Positions 1-5,530 of a stretch of 6,985 nt of DNA are shown in pieces. Source of the stretch: Pseudomonadota bacterium (lineage in GTDB: Bacteria > Pseudomonadota > Alphaproteobacteria > Acetobacterales > Acetobacteraceae). The stretch's first letter is position 1; every line of letters begins with the position of its first letter. The stretch is taken from positions 1 to 6,985 of the forward strand of contig JAJYAF010000112.1 of NCBI GenBank assembly GCA_021779655.1, given 5' to 3'. Under the pieces are notes generated by a model. The model had not been told where the DNA came from and searched no databases. It saw only the letters and a list, made by a program, of their open reading frames with translations. The translations under genes were made by a program, and so were the position numbers.

Positions 1-2
1 CC

Positions 3-740
3 CCCGATGAAACCGTAACCTCCGTCGCGGAAACTGACAGTCTGCATTTGGCGGCTGTGCCGAAGGGGAATTATCTGTTCCTCAAGCCCAGTGCGGCGCT
101 GATATTGCAGCCAATTATCGTGCTCACCCAGCGCCCGGGTGGGGTGCTCCGTCGCTATGTGTTCGAGATCGAGACGGTGAACGCGCCGAGCACGGCGGAT
201 GGCGCCAAGGGCGTGTTCTATGCGGTGCAGTTCACCTATCCGGCGGATGCGGCCAAAGCCGCGGCGGCGCGCGCGGCGCTTGAGGCCAAAAAGGTGGAGC
301 AGCTCAACCAGCAGGCCTTGCGGCGGGCGACGCAAATGGCGGCGAACGCGGTGCTGCAAGATGAGCAGACCAATCCCAATGCCGGGCCACGCAATTACCG
401 CTATGTTGCCCAAGGTGACCGCTCCCTCGCCCCGGTGGCGGTGTGGGATAACGGCTATTCTACCCTGCTACAATTTACCGGGAATGAGCGCATTCCCTCG
501 ATCTTCGTGATCGACCCGGATGGCAAGGAAGCCACCGCCAGTTACGCGGTCAATGGCGATATCGTACAGCTCGACCAGACTGCGAGGGAATGGCGCCTGC
601 GCGATGGCGGCACGGTGCTGAATATCTACAATCTCGGCTACCAGTCGGTAGGTGGTAACCCCGAAACCGGGACGACTAGCCCCGATGTGTCGCGGGTCGT
701 CTTGCCACCAAGCGCGCCGCAGCAGGAGGCATCGCCATGA
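3..740 (+). CDS. virB9: VirB9-type T4SS outer-membrane core protein (5' truncated by window)
   Basis: VirB9/TrbG/CagX-family protein. With VirB7 and VirB10 it builds the outer-membrane part of the type IV secretion core channel. The reading frame is open from the window edge (first full codon at position 3), so the true start lies upstream. A TTG at 48 is not a credible start, because the residues before it continue directly into the family-like stretch ending in AVPKGNYLFLKP. Visible parts are the end of the N-terminal beta domain (to about nt 240), a charged alanine-rich helical linker (about nt 240-370) and the C-terminal VirB7-binding beta domain (about nt 390-700). The last is marked by RNYRYVAQG, VWDNGYSTLLQF, IPSIFVID and VLNIYNLGY. 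About 245 residues are present, which is most of a normal VirB9 of 260-300. The stop overlaps the virB10 start by 4 nt. Family assignment is firm; the missing N-terminus would include the signal peptide. Confidence 0.93.
   Translation, partial: PDETVTSVAETDSLHLAAVPKGNYLFLKPSAALILQPIIVLTQRPGGVLRRYVFEIETVNAPSTADGAKGVFYAVQFTYPADAAKAAAARAALEAKKVEQLNQQALRRATQMAANAVLQDEQTNPNAGPRNYRYVAQGDRSLAPVAVWDNGYSTLLQFTGNERIPSIFVIDPDGKEATASYAVNGDIVQLDQTAREWRLRDGGTVLNIYNLGYQSVGGNPETGTTSPDVSRVVLPPSAPQQEASP
724..729 (+). promoter_or_regulatory. Ribosome-binding site for virB10
   Basis: AGGAGG, a full match to the anti-Shine-Dalgarno sequence, 7 nt before ATG 737 and inside the end of virB9. It fixes the virB10 start and supports coupled translation across the ATGA overlap. 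Confidence 0.8.
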
Positions 741-1942
741 GCGGGCAAGTTCCGGGCGGCCCGCAGACCCCTGGCTCGGCCCCGGCCGCTCAAACGGCCA
801 CGGCGCAAACAGCATCTCAGGCGGGGGCATCACCCGTGGAGGATGGGCGTTCGCCGGTGGCGGGTGCTGCGCGCCGGGAGTTGAGCATTGGCACCAAGCT
901 TGGTTTGCTCGCGCTGATCGGGGTGCTGGGGCTGGGATTTATCTGGTTCAACGCGCTGTTCAGCCATAAGCGGGCGGAGGGAGGTGGCGCTGCCCCAGCT
1001 TTATACACGAATGGAGGCGAGGTGTTTGCCGCCCCGCCCGCGCAAGCCGCCAAGCCAGCGGTACAGACCTTGCCTGCGCCAACAAATGCGCAGGCGCCGT
1101 TGCTTGGGGCTACACAGCAATCCTCTCCGCAATCGGCGCCGATCCTGGCGTATTCGGGCTCGAGTGTGCCCACGCCGGTCCAGCCGGTCTCAGCATCCAC
1201 CGCGAGTGCCCAGCCGGGCGGGGCGGTGATCCCGCCAGCACCCGATCAATCCCCTTTGGCGGCGCGGTTGAAGCCGACAATTCTGGATGGCGAACAGGCC
1301 ACGGTCATGCGGCACCCGGACATGGTGATCACCGAAGGCACGATGATCCCGTGCACGCTGCAAACCGCCATTGATAGCCAGTTGCCGGGGCTGGTGACCT
1401 GTGTTGTGCCGATCGATATCAGGGGTGCAACGGGCAATGTCGTGCTGCTGGATCGCGGCACCAAAATCGTCGGTCAGTTGGAGACCGGGCTGCTGCAAGG
1501 TCAGAACCGGGTGTTCGTCGACTGGACCCGGGCGGAGACGCCGGATCATGTGATCGTCACGCTGGATTCACCTGGCTCTGATGAGTTGGGCCGGGCGGGC
1601 CTGCCGGGAGCGGTGAATAATCATTTCTGGGACAGGTTTGGCGGGGCGCTGATGCTGACCCTAGTGCAGGGCGGCTTGCAGGCGGGAACCCTGGCGGCAG
1701 CGGGCAATGGCAACAACAACTCTACCTCCCAGCAGGCGGCCCTCGGTTTTGTCTACGCAGCGCAAAGCAATGGGCAATCGGTTGCCAATACGGCACTGGC
1801 AAATTCGATCAATATCCCACCGACGCTAACGAAGAACCAGGGCGATACAGTCTCGCTGATCGTGGCGCATGATCTGGATTTTTCCAGCGTTTACCGTTTG
1901 CGGCTGGACAATACGGGTGCGGAGACTGGCGATGGCGGGTGA
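737..1942 (+). CDS. virB10: VirB10-type T4SS inner-to-outer membrane scaffold protein
   Basis: VirB10/TrbI/TraF-family protein of 401 residues, the usual size. It spans the envelope, anchored in the inner membrane and reaching the outer-membrane pore. In order: a cytoplasmic Pro/Ala/Gln-rich tail (1-48); one transmembrane helix (about 51-75); a long Pro/Ala-rich periplasmic linker (about 80-175); and the conserved C-terminal domain (about 178-390). Family hallmarks in that domain are EGTMIPCTLQTAIDSQLPG with C206 and, just after, C222; LLDRGTKIVG (237-246); LLQGQNRVFVDW (252-263); and WDRFGGALMLTLVQGG (298-313), which matches the antenna region that forms the outer-membrane pore. The end shows PPTLTKNQGD and VAHDLDFS. 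The ATG shares ATGA with the virB9 stop and has AGGAGG 7 nt upstream, so translational coupling with virB9 is likely. Assignment is firm. Confidence 0.96.
   Translation: MSGQVPGGPQTPGSAPAAQTATAQTASQAGASPVEDGRSPVAGAARRELSIGTKLGLLALIGVLGLGFIWFNALFSHKRAEGGGAAPALYTNGGEVFAAPPAQAAKPAVQTLPAPTNAQAPLLGATQQSSPQSAPILAYSGSSVPTPVQPVSASTASAQPGGAVIPPAPDQSPLAARLKPTILDGEQATVMRHPDMVITEGTMIPCTLQTAIDSQLPGLVTCVVPIDIRGATGNVVLLDRGTKIVGQLETGLLQGQNRVFVDWTRAETPDHVIVTLDSPGSDELGRAGLPGAVNNHFWDRFGGALMLTLVQGGLQAGTLAAAGNGNNNSTSQQAALGFVYAAQSNGQSVANTALANSINIPPTLTKNQGDTVSLIVAHDLDFSSVYRLRLDNTGAETGDGG
1921..1924 (+). promoter_or_regulatory. Ribosome-binding site deciding the virB11 start
   Basis: GGAG, 7 nt before ATG 1932, inside the end of virB10. 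It favours this start over the in-frame ATG at 1869, which would add 21 residues overlapping conserved virB10 sequence. Confidence 0.65.
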
Positions 1943-2972
1943 AGCGGCGCGTTTGCTGACATTCCTCATGCAGCCTTTGGCACCCTGGCTCGATGACCCG
2001 GCCACGGAGGAAATTTGCATAAACCGGCCCGGCGAGCTTTTCGTGCGCCAGCGTGGCCAGTTCCGTGCCGAAGCCGTGCCGTTCGATTATGCGGACCTCG
2101 AGGATATCGCCACCTTGGCCGGGGCATTGCGCAAACAGGATGTCGGGTCGCGCAGCCCGCTTTGCGCTACGGAGCTGCCGGGTGGCGAGCGGCTGCAAAT
2201 CTGCATGCCACCCGCCGTTCCGGTTGGTACGCTCAGCATCACCATCCGCAAACCAGGGCAATCGGTGGCGCCGCTCGACGCGCTGGTGAGCCGCTACCGC
2301 GTGAATGGTTGGAATCGTTGGGCGGGGCGCGGTGTGGCGATACAGCGAGATTTTGCGGCGCTGCTCGCCCTTTATGATGCCGGAGACATTCGGGCATTCC
2401 TGGAACACGCGGTGCAGGCCCGGCTGACCATTCTGCTCTGCGGCGCCACTGGTTCGGGCAAGACGACCATGAGCAAAACGCTGATCAGCGCTATCCCGGC
2501 CCATGAGCGCCTCATCACCATTGAGGATACGCTGGAGCTGGTGATCCCGCAGCTCAACCATGTCCGCCTGCTTTACGCCAAGGACAATATCGGTTCGGCG
2601 CGGGTGACGCCGGAGATGTTGCTGCAGGCCAGCCTGCGCATGAAGCCTGACCGGATTCTGTTGCAAGAGCTGCGCGACGATGCGGCCTGGACCTATATCA
2701 ACGAGATCGTCTCCGGCCATCCCGGCTCCATTACCACCATCCATGGCCGTAACCCCGAACAGGCGTTCCGGCGGCTGTTCGCGCTGGTGAAGGGCAGCCC
2801 GCAAGGCGGGCGCTGGGATGACGGCACGCTGATGGAATTTTTGTCCGCCGCCGTCGATCTGATCATCCCGTTCCACAATGAGGGGGCGGTTTATGAGATC
2901 GGCGAAGTCTGGTTCGCCGCCGATGCGGCGCGGCGTGGTGAGACGGCGGCGCATTTACTGCGGGCGGCCTGA
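1932..2972 (+). CDS. virB11: VirB11-type traffic ATPase
   Basis: Hexameric secretion ATPase of the VirB11/TrwD family, acting at the cytoplasmic face of the inner membrane to drive pilus assembly and substrate transfer. I place the start at ATG 1932 rather than the in-frame ATG at 1869. It gives 346 residues (normal for VirB11), has GGAG at 1921-1924, and begins with MAGEAARLLTFL, which runs into the family N-terminal pattern DDPATEEICINRPGELFV. The 1869 start would lie deep inside virB10. Motifs: Walker A GATGSGKT (171-178, K177), Asp box ITIEDTLEL (E198, D199), Walker B region RMKPDRILLQELRDD (236-250, E246) and His box GHPGSITTIHG (262-272). The Walker B flank reads QELRDDAAW rather than the GELRGxEA common in other VirB11 proteins; from memory the TrwD/pKM101 TraG branch has this form. 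It overlaps virB10 by 11 nt. Confidence 0.95.
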   Translation: MAGEAARLLTFLMQPLAPWLDDPATEEICINRPGELFVRQRGQFRAEAVPFDYADLEDIATLAGALRKQDVGSRSPLCATELPGGERLQICMPPAVPVGTLSITIRKPGQSVAPLDALVSRYRVNGWNRWAGRGVAIQRDFAALLALYDAGDIRAFLEHAVQARLTILLCGATGSGKTTMSKTLISAIPAHERLITIEDTLELVIPQLNHVRLLYAKDNIGSARVTPEMLLQASLRMKPDRILLQELRDDAAWTYINEIVSGHPGSITTIHGRNPEQAFRRLFALVKGSPQGGRWDDGTLMEFLSAAVDLIIPFHNEGAVYEIGEVWFAADAARRGETAAHLLRAA

Positions 2973-2975
2973 GCC

Positions 2976-4841
2976 ATGAGCATCGCCCTCTCGGAACAGG
3001 CTGGGCAGCTTATCGTCAAGGCCGGGTTTGGGATCATCCTGGCGTTGATCGCCTGGACGGTGGTGGCGTCCTTTGTGTTTCTGTTCGGGACCGGGCTGCT
3101 GCACGCGTTTCCACACCCCTTCTGGCAATGGTGGCTCTATGCGTTGAACTTTGATGGCAACCCCCGTGTCGCGCTCTGGCTGAAGATCGGGGCTATTGCC
3201 GGCATTCTACCACCGGTGGGGATGGTGGCGGTGCTGATCTATCGTGGCCAGCGTGTGGTAGGGCCAAAGCTCCGGCGGCCGCTGTTCGGCGGCATCGTCA
3301 AATCGCCTCTGGCGGTGACGGATAATCATGGCCGCGCCGCTTGGATGAGCATGGCGGCGGCGCAGGAGCGGTTCCCGGGCCCTAACCCAGCCTTTGGCGG
3401 CATCGTGGTCGGGGAGGCGTATCGGGTCGATCAGGACAAAATAGCGGCGCAACGCTTCGACCCAGAGAACGCCAAAAGCTGGGGGCAGGGCGGGCAAGCA
3501 CCGTTACTGATCGATCCATGCCGGGAGGGGGCGACGCACTCGCTGATGATCATCGGCAGCGGCGGCTACAAGACCACCACGGCGGTCTCGACGCTGCTGC
3601 ACTGGACCGGCTCCGCGGTCATTCTCGACCCCGCTGGCGAACTGGCGCCGATGCTGCGGGAGGCGCGCAAGGCGATGGGGCACAAGGTGCATGAACTCGA
3701 TCCGCGCGCGGGGACTGGGTTCAATGTGCTGGACTGGATCGACACCACCTCACCACTGGCGGCAACGAATATCGATTCCGTGGTGGCCTGGGTCTGCGGG
3801 GATCACAAGCCGGCAGCTAAGAAGGATGATTTTTTCGATAGCATGGCGCGCAATGTGGTGCGCTGCTTCCTCGCCCATATTCTGTTTGACCAGGCTGCAC
3901 CAGAAAAACTCAAAACCTTGCGAGCGGTCCGTCAGGCAATCGCCATGCCGGTCAAAGAGGTCCGGGCCGTGTTGCGCGGGATATTTGAGACGAGCCCCAG
4001 CCTCTATGCGCGCCAGCTGGCCGGGCCGGTTTGCGGGTTGGTCGAGGAGACGTTCAGCGGGGTGATCGGCAGTGCGGCCGAGCTGACCACCTGGCTTGCC
4101 AATCCGGCCTTTGCCAATCTGGTCTCGGGCAACAGCTTTAAGACTTCCGATTTGTTGGCAGGCAAGGTCACCATCTTCCTCAAAATGCCGTTGAAAGCGC
4201 TGGAAACCGAACCCGGCATATCGCGCACCATCATCGGGGCGTTGCTCAATGCCGTGTACGAGGCCGATGGGGCGATGCAGGGGCGAGTATTGTTCCTGCT
4301 CGATGAGGCGGCCCGGCTCGGCTATATGAAAATCCTGGAGACCGCGCGGGATGCCGGGCGCAAATACGGCATTACGATGCAACTGCTCTATCAATCGAGC
4401 GGGCAGATCGTCGAACAATGGGGCGAGCAGGGCAAGCGCTCCTGGTATGACGGTGTGTCTTATCGCTGCTATGCGGCGGTACAGGATCTGGATACGGCCA
4501 CCGAGTTGGAAAATTCGTTTGGCACTTATGGTGTGATGGCGAGCTCCGAGGGCATGAATACCGGTAAATCTGGCAAGGCCCTGCAATCTTCTTCGCTCTC
4601 GCGCGGTTCGAATATTTCCTATCATGAAATCGGGCGGCCGCTGATCCGCAAGGCGGAATTGATGCACGATGTGCGGGATGATGAAATGTTCGTGCTGGCG
4701 CGCGGCATGGCGCCGCTGCGCTGCGGCCGGGCGATTTATTTCAGGCGGCCGGAGATGCAGGCGCACGTGGCGGAAAACCGCTTCCACAAGCCGTCGCGTC
4801 AGGCCGGCACCAACCAGCAATCAAACCGGGAAGGAGCATAA
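2976..4841 (+). CDS. virD4: VirD4/TraG-type T4SS coupling protein
   Basis: Coupling ATPase (VirD4/TraG/TrwB family, 621 residues) that recruits the relaxase-DNA complex to the secretion channel. Two N-terminal membrane segments (about 15-42 and 66-89) are followed by the conserved motif around GRAAWMSMAAAQERF (119-133). The nucleotide-binding domain begins with GSGGYKTT (194-201, K199). This is a degenerate P-loop with Tyr instead of Gly before the Lys and no Gly six residues before it. Next come LDPAGE (217-222) and LDPRAGTGFNVLDW, which fit the family pattern after the P-loop. Walker B is VLFLLDEAARLG (D443, E444), followed by the Gln-box-like LLYQSSGQI. The C-terminal tail (from about 590) is basic and Gln/Asn-rich. 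It starts 3 nt after the virB11 stop with only a weak ribosome-binding site, so coupling to virB11 translation is probable. Assignment is firm. Confidence 0.95.
   Translation: MSIALSEQAGQLIVKAGFGIILALIAWTVVASFVFLFGTGLLHAFPHPFWQWWLYALNFDGNPRVALWLKIGAIAGILPPVGMVAVLIYRGQRVVGPKLRRPLFGGIVKSPLAVTDNHGRAAWMSMAAAQERFPGPNPAFGGIVVGEAYRVDQDKIAAQRFDPENAKSWGQGGQAPLLIDPCREGATHSLMIIGSGGYKTTTAVSTLLHWTGSAVILDPAGELAPMLREARKAMGHKVHELDPRAGTGFNVLDWIDTTSPLAATNIDSVVAWVCGDHKPAAKKDDFFDSMARNVVRCFLAHILFDQAAPEKLKTLRAVRQAIAMPVKEVRAVLRGIFETSPSLYARQLAGPVCGLVEETFSGVIGSAAELTTWLANPAFANLVSGNSFKTSDLLAGKVTIFLKMPLKALETEPGISRTIIGALLNAVYEADGAMQGRVLFLLDEAARLGYMKILETARDAGRKYGITMQLLYQSSGQIVEQWGEQGKRSWYDGVSYRCYAAVQDLDTATELENSFGTYGVMASSEGMNTGKSGKALQSSSLSRGSNISYHEIGRPLIRKAELMHDVRDDEMFVLARGMAPLRCGRAIYFRRPEMQAHVAENRFHKPSRQAGTNQQSNREGA
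4831..4836 (+). promoter_or_regulatory. Ribosome-binding site for the 74-residue small gene
   Basis: AAGGAG, 9 nt before ATG 4846 and overlapping the last codons of virD4. It is among the clearest ribosome-binding sites in the window and is the main support for the small gene being translated. Confidence 0.7.
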
Positions 4842-4845
4842 CCCA

Positions 4846-5070
4846 ATGTCTGAAATCGATGCCGATCTCGACCGCGCTGCCGCCGCGTACTGGCTGTCAG
4901 TGGCTAGCAAATCCGGGCCGGAGAAGAATGCGGCCCTCACCCGGGCGGCGAGCCTTTTGCGCGATGCGCGGGCGGAGGCGTGTATCCCCGATAGCGCGCG
5001 CCAGCCCACGCTCAATGATCTGAACGCGCCGCCCATGGACGTGGCGCATCGGCGACGGTTGACGCCGTGA
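4846..5070 (+). CDS. Small hypothetical protein between coupling protein and relaxase
   Basis: A 74-residue protein that I do not recognise. ATG 4846 lies 4 nt after the virD4 stop, and AAGGAG (4831-4836) is 9 nt upstream, so this start is well supported. The frame extends upstream without a stop, but those residues lie inside virD4 and are not needed. Residues about 1-46 are rich in Ala, Asp, Arg and Glu and look helical (DADLDRAAAAYWLSVAS, then a second helix around ALTRAASLLRDARAEA). Residues 47-74 are Pro-rich and probably unstructured, ending in the basic stretch HRRRLTP. There is no signal peptide, membrane segment or obvious DNA-binding motif. Its position makes a role in relaxosome or coupling-protein function plausible, but that is inference from neighbours only. 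Expression with virD4 looks likely. Confidence 0.75.
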   Translation: MSEIDADLDRAAAAYWLSVASKSGPEKNAALTRAASLLRDARAEACIPDSARQPTLNDLNAPPMDVAHRRRLTP

Positions 5071-5122
5071 TAATTCCTGGTGATTCCGTGCGGGGTCGCT
5101 CCGGCGCTCCCCCGCTCCTGTG
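5071..5122. other. Only non-coding gap: inverted repeat and imperfect direct repeat
   Basis: A 52-nt gap between two small genes. It holds GCGGGG (5090-5095) and CCCCGC (5110-5115), a 6-bp all-GC inverted repeat around a 14-nt loop. It also holds ATTCC at 5073-5077 and again at 5083-5087, part of an imperfect 10-nt direct repeat. No T-tract follows the inverted repeat, so an intrinsic terminator is unlikely. In this GC content such a stem could arise by chance. It could be an mRNA structure that limits translation of the next gene, or part of an oriT; neither is shown. Confidence 0.3.
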
Positions 5123-5530
5123 ATGAACCGCCAAGGCGACAGGGCGGAGCGGCGAGAGGCACCGGCATCGCCACCTTTATCCCTGGAGGCGATTGCCGCG
5201 CGCCTAGCGGCATTGGATGCCGGGCAGGCGGCAATGAATGGTGCATTGAGTTTGATGCTGGATACGCTGCACGTGCAGACCACGCTGCTGCGCAAGCTCA
5301 ACGAGTTCGCCGCCGAGGAGGCCGCCCCGTCGCCGCTGCTCACAACACTCCAGAGCCTCACAGCCGCGATCACGGAGCTGGATGCGTCGGTTGGGGATGT
5401 GGAACGCAAATTCGACGGGCTGGCGCAAATCCTGAGCGTGGCCTTTGGCGGACCGCCTGCCGAAACGCCTTCCGATCAAAACGGACCGGCATGGCCGCAA
5501 GGTCCGGCCATGGACGGCGAGGGCGGTTGA
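5123..5530 (+). CDS. Hypothetical coiled-coil protein upstream of relaxase
   Basis: A 135-residue soluble protein without a family I can name. Tandem possible starts exist (GTG 5120, ATG 5123); I prefer ATG. Neither has a clear ribosome-binding site, and an in-frame TGA at 5081 limits extension. The N-terminus is charged (MNRQGDRAERREAP). Residues about 20-65 look like an amphipathic helix with hydrophobic residues at heptad-like spacing (LEAIAARLAALDAGQ, then LMLDTLHVQTTLLRKLNEF), and a second helical stretch covers about 75-110 (LQSLTAAITELDASVGDV). The tail is Pro/Gly-rich. The pattern suggests a coiled-coil oligomer. Its TGA directly abuts the relaxase ATG, so the two are probably translated in tandem. 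A relaxosome accessory protein is one possibility, but no ribbon-helix-helix or helix-turn-helix pattern is evident. Confidence 0.75.
   Translation: MNRQGDRAERREAPASPPLSLEAIAARLAALDAGQAAMNGALSLMLDTLHVQTTLLRKLNEFAAEEAAPSPLLTTLQSLTAAITELDASVGDVERKFDGLAQILSVAFGGPPAETPSDQNGPAWPQGPAMDGEGG

Noticed and set aside
48..50. TTG as the start of virB9
   Set aside because: The frame is open to the window edge, and the residues before it run straight into the VirB9-like sequence, so the gene simply begins upstream.
1869..1931. Longer virB11 start at ATG 1869
   Set aside because: It would place 21 extra residues over conserved virB10 coding sequence; ATG 1932 has a ribosome-binding site and gives the normal family length.
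1809..2954. 381-codon antisense open frame opposite virB11
   Set aside because: Its product has no recognisable domain and reads as a GC-rich shadow of a gene with clear ATPase motifs on the other strand.
3750..4820. 356-codon antisense open frame opposite virD4
   Set aside because: Shadow frame: Arg/His/Pro-rich product with no domain, lying over the conserved coupling-protein ATPase domain.
5050..5067. Short inverted repeat CGGCG / CGCCG near the end of the 74-residue gene
   Set aside because: Only 5 bp in GC-rich coding DNA and no T-tract after it; not distinguishable from chance and not a terminator.
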